The notes: a model not told the origin generated them from the sequence alone. Positions 1-6,923 are shown, numbered from the stretch's first letter. The stretch is 8,440 bases of DNA from Chitinophagaceae bacterium (GCA_009996555.1 JAACZX010000084.1:1-8440), one strand, 5' to 3'. A program made the numbers and translations.

Positions 1-486
1 ATTGATGCAGGCATCGGTCAGTTTGAACAAAACGATCTGCAGTTGATTTGGCAAACAGGTAAACCTTATGCAGCACAAGGAAAAGCCAGTGCAAACGGCA
101 AAGCAAATGTGTGGGTGAATGAGTTTATTAAAGAGATGGAGAATGCTTACGCAGCAGCTGATGTGGTGATTTCGAGAGCAGGCGCCATGGCCATTGCTGA
201 AATTTGTTTGGTTGCAAAGCCGGCTGTGTTTGTGCCTTATCCGCATGCTGCAGAAGATCATCAGACAATAAACGCACAACATTTGGTTGAGAAGCATGCA
301 GCATTGATGGTGAAAGATAGCGAAGCAAAAGAAAAATTAGTGAGCAGCATTATTGCCTTGGCAAATGATGATGCGAAACAAAACGAATTGAAACAACAAA
401 TTGCAAAGCTGGGTGTAGCCGATGCTGATACAGTTATTGCAAATGAAGTATTGAATACCGTCAGACGCCCTCGTCGGACGGAGTAA
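1..486 (+). CDS. murG: MurG, UDP-GlcNAc transferase (3' end only)
   Basis: This is the C-terminal 161 residues of MurG, the membrane-associated GT-B glycosyltransferase that adds GlcNAc from UDP-GlcNAc to lipid I to make lipid II. The reading frame is open from base 1, so the gene starts upstream of the window; the family is usually about 360 residues, so over half is missing. The fragment shows the UDP-GlcNAc-binding half: SRAGAMAIAE at fragment residues 58-67 and HAAEDHQTINA at 82-92, both MurG signatures, followed by the usual C-terminal helices. The natural end should be near IANEVLN. The last eight residues (VRRPRRTE) are encoded by the first arm of a palindromic repeat that also leads to the stop codon at 484-486. 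murC follows after 131 bp of repeat. Identification is firm; the effect of the tail is unknown. Confidence 0.95.
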   Translation: MDAGIGQFEQNDLQLIWQTGKPYAAQGKASANGKANVWVNEFIKEMENAYAAADVVISRAGAMAIAEICLVAKPAVFVPYPHAAEDHQTINAQHLVEKHAALMVKDSEAKEKLVSSIIALANDDAKQNELKQQIAKLGVADADTVIANEVLNTVRRPRRTE

Positions 487-533
487 AAAGTAGAAATGAA
501 ATCGGTCTGACGAGGGCGTCCGACCTGGTAACA
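460..533. repeat. REP/BIME-like palindromic element, unit 1
   Basis: Two arms face each other. Arm A (460-479) reads GTCAGACG-CCCT-CGTCGGAC and arm B (505-524) reads GTCTGACG-AGGG-CGTCCGAC. Each arm alone folds into a hairpin with seven of eight stem pairs and a 4-base loop. The two arms are also inverse copies of one another (18 of 20 positions), so they could pair over the 25-base spacer. Arm A lies inside the murG reading frame, and the spacer contains the murG stop codon. The layout of short imperfect palindromes in alternating orientation matches REP sequences grouped into BIMEs. There is no T-run after either arm, so it is not a typical terminator. The family name is inferred from architecture only. 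Confidence 0.85.
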
Positions 534-536
534 CTC

Positions 537-611
537 GTCAGACGTCTTCGTCGGATGGGATAAAAAGAAGAAAATAGAATCGGTCTGACGAGGGCGTCCG
601 ACCTGGTAACA
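537..611. repeat. REP/BIME-like palindromic element, unit 2
   Basis: This is a second copy of the unit just upstream, with a period of about 77-78 bp. Its left arm (537-556, GTCAGACG-TCTT-CGTCGGAT) differs from unit 1's left arm at three positions, each C in unit 1 and T here. Its right arm (583-602) is identical to unit 1's, and the identity extends into a 34-bp perfect direct repeat (500-533 and 578-611). A TAAAAAG follows the left arm in both units. The element ends seven bases before the murC ATG, so its last hairpin sits where ribosomes would load on murC. The exact right-arm identity beside a diverged left arm suggests recent duplication or conversion of the right part. Confidence 0.85.
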
Positions 612-617
612 AGAAGA

Positions 618-1988
618 ATGATTCAGTTGAACGATATAAAAGCAGTGTACTTCGTAGGAATCGGTGGCATCGGCATGAGTGCACTGGCAAGGTTCTTTAA
701 TGAAAAGGGTGTGCAGGTAAGTGGTTACGATAAAACAGTAACGCCGCTTACAACACAATTGGAAGCTGAAGGAATTGCAATTCATTACAGCGAAGAAGTA
801 GACTTGATTCCAAAGGATGTGCAGCTGGTGGTTTACACACCAGCTATTCCGAAGGAGCATAAAGAGTATCAGTATTATCTGCAGAACGGGTACAGTGTTG
901 TAAAGCGGAGTGATGTACTGCAGATCATTACACAAAGTTCTTTGAACATCTGCGTAGCAGGTACGCATGGTAAAACAACCATCAGTACTATGACGGGGCA
1001 TTTACTTCGTCACAGTGGTTTTGGATGCAATGCTTTTCTCGGTGGTATTGCGGTCAACTACAATCGCAACTTCTGGGCAAGCGATAACAATGTGTGTGTG
1101 GTAGAAGCTGATGAGTATGATCGTTCTTTTCATAAGCTCAGTCCGGATGTAGCAGTGATCACCGCAATGGATCCTGATCACTTAGATATCTATGGTACAG
1201 CTGAAGCAATGGAAGAAGCGTTCATCGAGTTTACACGAAAGATCAAACCCGATGGCTGGCTGATCAGCAAGCATGGATTGAAACGATATAATGATCTGGT
1301 TGCAGATAATCACATCACGTATCATCTCAATGATGTAAATGCAACGGTACATGCAACCAACCTGAAAGTGCAAAACGGCAGCTATGTGTTTGATGTAGTG
1401 TTTGGCGATTGGTTGTTGAAAGATGTGTTGTTGAACGTGGGTGGTTTGCACAACGTAGAAAATGCGTTGGCCGCTATTGCCGTTGCACATGTATTGAAGA
1501 TTGAAGATGAAAAGATAAAAGAAGCAGTAGCTGCATTCAAAGGAGTGAAGAGAAGATTTGAATATGTGATTACGCCCGGTGCAGGAGAGGTAGTGTTTGT
1601 AGATGATTATGCACATCACCCTGAAGAATTGAGAGCGTTGATTACCGGTGCAAGAAGCTTGTTTGCAGAAAAGAAACTGTTGTTGGTGTTTCAGCCGCAC
1701 CTGTTTACAAGAACAAGAGATTTGGCTGATGGGTTTGCAGCAAGTCTGGATATGGCAGATGAAGTAATACTGTTGCCAATTTACCCGGCACGTGAATTAC
1801 CGATTGAAGGTGTAACGAGTGAGCTCATCTTAGATAAGATGAAGCTGGAAAAGAAACAAGTGTTGACAAAAGAAGAATTGTTGAACAGTATAAAAGCAAA
1901 GGTTAATAGCAATACAGTATTTGTAACTGCAGGAGCAGGTGATATTGATGCGTTGTTACAGGATTTGAAAAAGAAAATTGAAGAGTAA
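618..1988 (+). CDS. murC: UDP-N-acetylmuramate--L-alanine ligase MurC
   Basis: MurC is the cytoplasmic ATP-dependent ligase that joins L-alanine to UDP-MurNAc, the first amino-acid addition in peptidoglycan precursor synthesis. The 456-residue product is the usual length. The N-terminal UDP-binding Rossmann domain opens with GIGGIGM (14-20). The central ATPase domain has the P-loop AGTHGKTT (114-121), EADEYDRS (163-170) and DHLD (187-190). GLHNVENALAA (276-286) leads into the C-terminal ligase domain, which carries DDYAHHP (329-335), FQPHLFTRT (358-366) and TAGAGD (437-442). The HNVENALAA and DDYAHHP motifs fit MurC rather than MurD/E/F. The start at 618 places the Rossmann motif at the expected distance; no Shine-Dalgarno is visible, only A-rich sequence after the upstream repeat. 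ftsQ starts 5 bp after the stop, so the two are almost certainly co-transcribed. Confidence 0.98.
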   Translation: MIQLNDIKAVYFVGIGGIGMSALARFFNEKGVQVSGYDKTVTPLTTQLEAEGIAIHYSEEVDLIPKDVQLVVYTPAIPKEHKEYQYYLQNGYSVVKRSDVLQIITQSSLNICVAGTHGKTTISTMTGHLLRHSGFGCNAFLGGIAVNYNRNFWASDNNVCVVEADEYDRSFHKLSPDVAVITAMDPDHLDIYGTAEAMEEAFIEFTRKIKPDGWLISKHGLKRYNDLVADNHITYHLNDVNATVHATNLKVQNGSYVFDVVFGDWLLKDVLLNVGGLHNVENALAAIAVAHVLKIEDEKIKEAVAAFKGVKRRFEYVITPGAGEVVFVDDYAHHPEELRALITGARSLFAEKKLLLVFQPHLFTRTRDLADGFAASLDMADEVILLPIYPARELPIEGVTSELILDKMKLEKKQVLTKEELLNSIKAKVNSNTVFVTAGAGDIDALLQDLKKKIEE

Positions 1989-1993
1989 GAATA

Positions 1994-3154
1994 ATGAGCA
2001 ATAAGAAATTTTCATGGAAGAAATTTTTATTCACCATAGTGTGGACGGTAGTTGCTGCCGGCACAATTGTGTTGCTCGTTGCGGCTGCCCGTAACCAGGA
2101 TGGCAAACGTTGCAAAGAAGTAATTGTAAAGATCAAGGGTGTGGAAGGTGCAGGTTATGTAAGCAAGAAGCAGATACTGAATACAATTTCAGGTGGCAGA
2201 CCTGAACTGTTGAAAGGTGCACCGGTTAAAACATTTGATCTGCAACAGCTGGAAGAATTGCTGGAACGTAACCTGTGGATACGTAATGCTGAATTGTTCT
2301 TTGATAATAATAATGTACTGCGTGTTGATATTACTGAACGGGAACCTGTAGCAAGAGTGTTTATGACAAACGGCCAGTCGTTTTATATTGATGATATGGG
2401 TGAGCAATTGCCTATTACCAACGATCAGGTGGCACGTGTACCTGTATTTACTTCTTTCCCCAATGAAACAACAGCCGGAAGAAAAAAGGATAGTGTGTTA
2501 CAACAACAGGTGAAAGAACTGGGTCATTTTATTTTAAAACATGATTTCTGGATGGCACAGGTTGACCAGGTGAATATCACTAATTATGAATTTGAGCTGG
2601 TACCCAAGCTGGGCAATCATGTTATTCAGTTTGGCGATGCGCAACAAATGGAACAAAAGTTCAACAGGTTGTTATTATTCTATAAACGCATTATGAACAA
2701 AACCGGTTGGAATTATTACAGCCAGTTAGATGTGCGTTTTGATAAACAATTGGTGGCAGTACGAAGAGATAGTGCCAGTCTGTTTGCAAGTTTTGTTATT
2801 GAACAAAATAATTATAAAGTAAAAGCAAGTATCGACAGCAGTTATTTGCCCATTGATACAACAGCAACAACGCAACAAACAAAAGAGAGTACAAACAGTT
2901 TGCTTACCTCTGGGCCCTATAAGAGTGAACCAACACCTACAGAGCCCGTTTTAAAGTCCGCTACTGTGAAACCAGAACAAAGCGAAAATCGCAATGCTTT
3001 GAAAAACCAACTCCCTACCCAGGGAAAATCCAATGTGCCGGGACCAAAATCCAATGTCCAAAAACCAAAAACAGAAGAAGACAATGTTCTTAATGAAGCC
3101 AAAAGCCAACCTGTGAAAAAACAACCTAAGGCAGTGATGAAGAAGAAGGATTAG
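1994..3154 (+). CDS. ftsQ: Cell division protein FtsQ/DivIB
   Basis: FtsQ is a single-pass inner-membrane divisome protein whose periplasmic part links early and late division proteins. The 386-residue product has a short basic cytoplasmic start (MSNKKFSWKK), one membrane helix at about 11-32, a POTRA-like region at about 41-115 and an FtsQ domain to about 275. Recognisable stretches are the helix LQQLEELLERNLWIRNAELF (83-102), followed by DITEREPVARV (112-122), SFYIDDMGEQLP (129-140) and QLDVRFDKQLV (244-254). From about 285 to the end the protein becomes a Thr/Pro/Lys/Gln-rich, probably disordered tail of about 100 residues that contains a seven-residue repeat and ends in KKKD. The tail is absent from short FtsQ proteins such as that of E. 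coli (276 residues). The call rests on the POTRA/FtsQ pattern and position between murC and ftsA. Confidence 0.93.
   Translation: MSNKKFSWKKFLFTIVWTVVAAGTIVLLVAAARNQDGKRCKEVIVKIKGVEGAGYVSKKQILNTISGGRPELLKGAPVKTFDLQQLEELLERNLWIRNAELFFDNNNVLRVDITEREPVARVFMTNGQSFYIDDMGEQLPITNDQVARVPVFTSFPNETTAGRKKDSVLQQQVKELGHFILKHDFWMAQVDQVNITNYEFELVPKLGNHVIQFGDAQQMEQKFNRLLLFYKRIMNKTGWNYYSQLDVRFDKQLVAVRRDSASLFASFVIEQNNYKVKASIDSSYLPIDTTATTQQTKESTNSLLTSGPYKSEPTPTEPVLKSATVKPEQSENRNALKNQLPTQGKSNVPGPKSNVQKPKTEEDNVLNEAKSQPVKKQPKAVMKKKD
3025..3057. repeat. 21-bp in-frame direct repeat in the ftsQ tail
   Basis: AAAATCCAATGT occurs at 3025-3036 and again at 3046-3057, exactly 21 bp apart, giving KSNV twice (residues 345-348 and 352-355) in the disordered FtsQ tail. 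It continues as CCAAAAACCAAAAACAG. From memory, the reverse complement (TTGGACATTGGATTTTGG type) resembles short intergenic repeats common in Bacteroidota genomes, so this part of the tail may be captured intergenic sequence. The repeat is visible; its origin is inferred. Confidence 0.6.
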
Positions 3155-3157
3155 AGG

Positions 3158-3184
3158 CCTCCCCAACCCCTCCGGTAGAGGGGC
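3158..3184. repeat. CCTC/GAGG hairpin repeat after ftsQ, copy 1
   Basis: It begins three bases past the ftsQ stop. CCCCTC (3167-3172) pairs with GAGGGG (3178-3183) around the loop CGGTA, preceded by CCTCCCCAA and followed by CTTT. An inverted relative lies at 3301-3337. The following T-run has only three bases, so it would be a weak terminator at best. It looks like a dispersed intergenic element. Confidence 0.65.
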
Positions 3185-3300
3185 TTTGCAAGGCACAAAG
3201 GCCAGCTTGTCAAAGAGATTAATGAATGGATAAGAAGTAGAAGTAAAAACAAAAAGATGAAATGCTTAATTACAACTGATCAAAAACAGATAATACCCGG

Positions 3301-3337
3301 CCTCCCTCTCTACCGGAGAGGGAACGAGGGAGAGGCT
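3301..3337. repeat. CCTC/GAGG hairpin repeat before ftsA, copy 2 (inverted)
   Basis: CCCTCTC (3304-3310) pairs perfectly with GAGAGGG (3316-3322) around TACCG, with CCT before and AACGAGGGAGAGGCT after. Read on the - strand it aligns with the copy at 3158-3184, sharing the CTCCGGTAGAG centre and a CCTC start. The two copies bound the A-rich stretch 3185-3300, which has no convincing gene. Together they fill most of the 212-bp ftsQ-ftsA gap. This copy ends 29 bp before the ftsA start. Confidence 0.65.
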
Positions 3338-3366
3338 TACACACAACTAAAAAACAACATACAACT

Positions 3367-4767
3367 ATGACAACGGAATCTTCCACAAACGGAACAGCAA
3401 TGAACGGGCAGGCTGTCAATAACAATCCCATCATTGTGGGTTTGGATATTGGTACAACCAAGATTGCAGCCATTGCCGGACGTAAGAATGAATTCGGCAA
3501 ACTTGAAATTCTCGGCTTTGGTCGTGCAAACTCCAGCGGTGTACAACACGGCATGGTGTTGAACATCGACCAAACGATTAAGGCCATTGAACAAGCTTTA
3601 CAAAACTGCTATGCAAGCAACCCAAATCTTGAGATCAACGAAGTATACGTTGGTATTGCAGGCCATCACATCAAATCATTGCAAACACGTGGCGATATTG
3701 TTCGTCAGCAAAACGAAGAAGAAATTTCGCAGCGTGAAATTGATCAGCTCATCGGCGATCAGTACAAAACCTATATTCCTGCAGGCGATCAGATCATTGA
3801 TGTAATTCCTCAGGAGTTTACCGTGGATAACTTTCAGAATATTCCCAACCCAATTGGGTATAGTGGCGTGAAAGTTGGAGCAAACTTCCACATCATCACC
3901 GGCGATAAAAATGCGATCCGCAATATTAACCGCAGTGTTGAGAAGAGCAATTTAAAAGTAAGAGATCTGGTATTGCAACCATTGGCATCAGCTGCTGCTG
4001 TTATGTGCGAGCATGATCTGGAAGCAGGTGTAGCCATTGTTGATATTGGTGGTGGTACAACTGATCTTGCCGTTTTCTATGAAGGTATTTTAAAACACAC
4101 GGCAGTAATTCCGTTTGGTGGTGAAAACATTACCAACGATATTAAAATGGGATTGGGTGTATTGCGTACACAGGCCGAACAGATGAAAGTACAGTTTGGC
4201 AGTGCATTGGCCGATGAAGCAAAAACAAATGCGTTCATCACCATCCCCGGTATTCGTGGTATGCAGCCGAAAGAGATCAGTGTAAAAAATCTGGCACACA
4301 TCATCCAGGCACGCATGAGCGAGATCATGGATTTTGTAACCTATCATTTAAAGCAGGTTGGTTTAGATAACCGCATGCTCAATGGTGGTATTGTGTTAAC
4401 CGGTGGCGGTTCGCAATTGAAACATCTGATTCAGTTAACAGAATATGTTACTGGATTGAATGCACGTATTGGTTTCCCCAACGAGCATTTAGCACCCGGC
4501 CATATTGATGAACTGGCGAAACCAATGTACTCAACCTGTATTGGTTTGATCCTGAAAGGCTATAATGTATTTGAGAATACACAGAATAAACTGAAGGGCA
4601 TTGAAGTAAAAGAAGAACCTGTTGCAGAAGTTGTACAGGAGTACAATGAACAAACCGACACACATGTTGTGCGTGTGAAAAAGCGTAAGAGTTTAAAAGG
4701 ATTCATGGACAGTATTAAAGACGGATTGATCGATTTGTTTAACGAAGAAGAAGACAGAAAACTTTAA
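3367..4767 (+). CDS. ftsA: Cell division protein FtsA
   Basis: FtsA is the actin-like ATPase that binds the C-terminal peptide of FtsZ and anchors the ring to the inner membrane. The 466-residue product shows the actin-fold ATP motifs in order: phosphate-1 GLDIGTTKI (25-33), phosphate-2 AIVDIGGGTTDLAV (223-236) and adenosine motif VLTGGGSQL (343-351). The 1C (SHS2-type) subdomain falls at about 90-175. The C-terminus ends in an amphipathic helix (about KSLKGFMDSIKDGLIDLF, 441-458), the expected membrane-targeting sequence, joined by a charged linker from about 410. A polar 20-residue N-terminal extension precedes the first motif; an in-frame ATG at 3400 would remove 11 residues, so the exact start is not certain. 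No Shine-Dalgarno is visible; the leader is A-rich. ftsZ follows after 113 bp. Confidence 0.97.
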   Translation: MTTESSTNGTAMNGQAVNNNPIIVGLDIGTTKIAAIAGRKNEFGKLEILGFGRANSSGVQHGMVLNIDQTIKAIEQALQNCYASNPNLEINEVYVGIAGHHIKSLQTRGDIVRQQNEEEISQREIDQLIGDQYKTYIPAGDQIIDVIPQEFTVDNFQNIPNPIGYSGVKVGANFHIITGDKNAIRNINRSVEKSNLKVRDLVLQPLASAAAVMCEHDLEAGVAIVDIGGGTTDLAVFYEGILKHTAVIPFGGENITNDIKMGLGVLRTQAEQMKVQFGSALADEAKTNAFITIPGIRGMQPKEISVKNLAHIIQARMSEIMDFVTYHLKQVGLDNRMLNGGIVLTGGGSQLKHLIQLTEYVTGLNARIGFPNEHLAPGHIDELAKPMYSTCIGLILKGYNVFENTQNKLKGIEVKEEPVAEVVQEYNEQTDTHVVRVKKRKSLKGFMDSIKDGLIDLFNEEEDRKL

Positions 4768-4778
4768 AAGAAAGTCTG

Positions 4779-4844
4779 TAGCCGATAGTTTTTAGTAGAT
4801 AGTATAGGGACTGCTAATGACTCAAGACTACAGGCTATCGGCTA
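4779..4844. repeat. Inverted repeat in the ftsA-ftsZ gap
   Basis: TAGCCGATAG (4779-4788) and CTATCGGCTA (4835-4844) are a perfect 10-bp inverted repeat separated by 46 bases. The partly matching flanks AGTCTG before the left arm and GACTACAG before the right arm show that these pieces come from related motifs. It is followed by TAATAAAAAACTTACTAA. From memory, GCTATCGGCTA-type strings are common in intergenic DNA of Chitinophaga-like genomes. It could form a long-loop stem in the transcript between ftsA and ftsZ. No T-run suited to termination follows. Confidence 0.7.
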
Positions 4845-4880
4845 ATAAAAAACTTACTAACCCAGCAAACCCGGAAAGTT

Positions 4881-6752
4881 ATGATACATTTTGATCTGCC
4901 AAAGGAAAAGTCATCCATCATCAAAGTAATTGGTGTTGGTGGCGGTGGTAGCAATGCAGTAAATCACATGCATGCTCAAATAATTGAAGGCGTAAATTTT
5001 ATTATTTGTAATACAGATGCACAGGCCATTGCTACCAGCATGGTGCCAAACAAAGTGCAGTTAGGTCCGCATTTAACACAGGGACTTGGTGCTGGTGCCA
5101 ATCCTGAAATTGGTCGCCAGGCAACCGAAGAAAGTTTAGAAGAATTAAAAGCAATGTTGGAAGTAAACACCAAGATGGCGTTTATCACTGCCGGTATGGG
5201 TGGTGGTACAGGTACAGGTGGTGCACCCATCATTGCAAAAATCTGTAAAGATCTCGGCATTCTTACAGTAGGTATTGTTACAACTCCTTTCAGCTACGAA
5301 GGAAAGAAACGTATACAGCAGGCAGAAGATGGTATTGGCCGTTTGAAAGACTATGTTGATACATTGCTTGTGATCAGCAACGATAAACTGCGTCACCAGT
5401 TTGGTAATCTGAAAATGAAAGAGGCATTTTCAAAGGCAGATAATGTATTGGCTACTGCAGCAAAATGTATTACCGATGTAATTAACAGTACCGGCCAGAT
5501 CAACGTTGACTTTGCCGACGTTTGTACGGTAATGAAGAATGGTGGTGTTGCAATACTTGGCAATGCAAGTGCTAATGGCGATAACCGTGCACAACGTGCA
5601 ATTGAAGAAGCACTCAACTCACCATTGCTGAATGATAATGATATCCGTGGTGCAAAATGGATACTCATCAACATCAACAGCGCAGAGAACGAGCACGAAT
5701 TTACCATGGATGAAGTAGAGATCATTCAAAATCATTTGTTATCACAAGCCGGTGAAAACACCGATGTGATTCTTGGTTTGGGTTACGATAATACATTGGG
5801 CGATAAAATTGGTATTACGTTAATTGCAACAGGTTTTGAAGCGAAGAATCCATTTGATAAAAAGCCTGAGGTAGTTGAAGAAGTAAAACCACAGGTTGAA
5901 AAAATTGTAATGACACTGGCTGAGCCTGAGAAAAAAGCATACACACAGCCCGCTCTTTTTACGGAAGAGCCGAAGCCAGCTCCAGCGCCTGCTCCGGCTC
6001 CTGTTGAAATGGTTGCGCCTGTAGCAGAGCAGGTAAATCTGCAACCTGTATTGTCAACAGAAATTGCTGTTGCAAAAGTTGAAGAAAAACCTGCGCCAGT
6101 GGTTGAAACAGAAAAGATCGAGTTTGTGTTGGAACCTGTTGTTGCTCCTGTGCAAACAGTACAACCTGTGGTAAAGATGGAAGAGCCTGTACAATCAGCT
6201 CCTGTTGTTAAAACCGAACCGGTGATGCAGCAGGTTGTGGAAACAAAACAACCTTCAAACGGCGGCTTCTTGAAAAAGCCATCGATCATTTATGTTGAAA
6301 AAGAAGAATCCATTCCGGAAATAAAAGCCGAAGAAAAACCGGTTGCAGCTCCTGTACAGTTGAATATTGTTAAGGACGAAGAAGAATCGTTCGATATGCA
6401 GCTGGTGGAGAAAAAAGAACAACCAACGGCGGAGAAAGAGCCTCGGGCCGATCAAAATGTTCATCTTGCTTTTTCGGAAGAGCCTCCGGTAACGGATGAG
6501 GCAGAAGAGCAACGGAAAAAAGCGGCGGATCGTTTACAGAAGTTGAGAAACCTCTCGTTTAACATTCATGCTGCTGATCCGAACAATGAGTTTGAAAATG
6601 TGCCGGCATATCTCCGCCGTAATTTAGAACTGTATAACACCATTTCACCTGCAGAAAATTTCTACAGCAATTATACTGTTCAAAGCGATGAGAACAACCA
6701 GGCGCAGATCAATACCATCAACACATTTTTAGATGGTAAAAAACCGGATTAA
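4881..6752 (+). CDS. ftsZ: Cell division protein FtsZ with long C-terminal linker
   Basis: FtsZ is the tubulin-like GTPase that polymerises into the division ring. The product has 623 residues, much longer than the 383 of E. coli, and the excess is in the linker. The GTPase domain (about 10-320) has GVGGGGSNAVN (18-28), NTDAQA (44-49), the tubulin signature GGGTGTG (108-114) and the catalytic T7 loop NVDFADV (208-214). A Pro/Val/Glu-rich, probably disordered linker runs from about 328 to 540, with PAPAPAPAP near 366-374. A charged helical stretch (about 540-558) leads to NVPAYLRRN (573-581), the expected FtsA-binding peptide. That peptide is not terminal: 42 more residues follow. The start at 4881 gives the usual short N-terminus (MIHFDLPKEK). 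The terminator at 6841-6872 lies about 90 bp downstream and closes the cluster. Confidence 0.98.
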   Translation: MIHFDLPKEKSSIIKVIGVGGGGSNAVNHMHAQIIEGVNFIICNTDAQAIATSMVPNKVQLGPHLTQGLGAGANPEIGRQATEESLEELKAMLEVNTKMAFITAGMGGGTGTGGAPIIAKICKDLGILTVGIVTTPFSYEGKKRIQQAEDGIGRLKDYVDTLLVISNDKLRHQFGNLKMKEAFSKADNVLATAAKCITDVINSTGQINVDFADVCTVMKNGGVAILGNASANGDNRAQRAIEEALNSPLLNDNDIRGAKWILININSAENEHEFTMDEVEIIQNHLLSQAGENTDVILGLGYDNTLGDKIGITLIATGFEAKNPFDKKPEVVEEVKPQVEKIVMTLAEPEKKAYTQPALFTEEPKPAPAPAPAPVEMVAPVAEQVNLQPVLSTEIAVAKVEEKPAPVVETEKIEFVLEPVVAPVQTVQPVVKMEEPVQSAPVVKTEPVMQQVVETKQPSNGGFLKKPSIIYVEKEESIPEIKAEEKPVAAPVQLNIVKDEEESFDMQLVEKKEQPTAEKEPRADQNVHLAFSEEPPVTDEAEEQRKKAADRLQKLRNLSFNIHAADPNNEFENVPAYLRRNLELYNTISPAENFYSNYTVQSDENNQAQINTINTFLDGKKPD

Positions 6753-6759
6753 TGACTTG

Positions 6760-6779
6760 CTCTATGGTTTAACATAGAG
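6760..6779 (+). other. Small hairpin just after ftsZ
   Basis: CTCTATG (6760-6766) and CATAGAG (6773-6779) form a perfect 7-bp stem with the loop GTTTAA, seven bases past the ftsZ stop. The downstream sequence AAATGTTTGTTTTT is T-rich but not a clean tract. It may protect the 3' end or assist the stronger terminator about 60 bp further on. Confidence 0.4.
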
Positions 6780-6840
6780 AAATGTTTGTTTTTATAGTTG
6801 TAAGGCGAATCTTAGAGTCTTTAGTTTTATTAGTTGTGTA

Positions 6841-6872
6841 AAAACCCCTCTGTAAAGAGGGGTTTTGTTTTT
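6841..6872 (+). terminator. Rho-independent terminator of the dcw cluster
   Basis: AAAACCCCTCT (6841-6851) and AGAGGGGTTTT (6856-6866) make an 11-bp perfect stem with the tetraloop GTAA, followed by GTTTTT. This is a textbook intrinsic terminator for ftsZ. Read on the - strand, the stem also ends in TTTTTAC, so it could serve the convergent membrane-protein gene, whose stop lies about 58 bp away. Confidence 0.92.
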
Positions 6873-6923
6873 GTCAAACCTTAAACAATGAAAATGAGAA
6901 AACGATAACTATCTTAAGCGATA

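Noticed and set aside
460..602. Intrinsic terminator between murG and murC
   Set aside because: The hairpins are strong but none is followed by a T-run, and termination here would cut off the essential downstream genes.
500..611. CRISPR-like pair of 34-bp direct repeats
   Set aside because: There are only two copies, and the intervening sequence is itself a diverged copy of the upstream unit rather than a unique spacer. No cas gene is present.
261..1001. A 246-codon open frame on the - strand across the murG-murC junction
   Set aside because: It is antisense to two well-identified genes and the repeat, is rich in Cys, Phe and Ser as antisense frames often are, and shows no family motif.
1182..1700. 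A 172-codon open frame on the - strand within murC
   Set aside because: It lies fully opposite the conserved MurC catalytic and ligase regions and has a Cys/His/Gln-heavy shadow composition.
3185..3300. A small gene between ftsQ and ftsA
   Set aside because: I found no frame with a credible start, length and composition; the stretch is A-rich and bounded by repeats.
5783..6289. A 168-codon Thr/Gly/Ser-rich open frame on the - strand within ftsZ
   Set aside because: Its composition is simply the complement of the Pro/Val/Glu-rich FtsZ linker; it has no promoter or recognisable domain.
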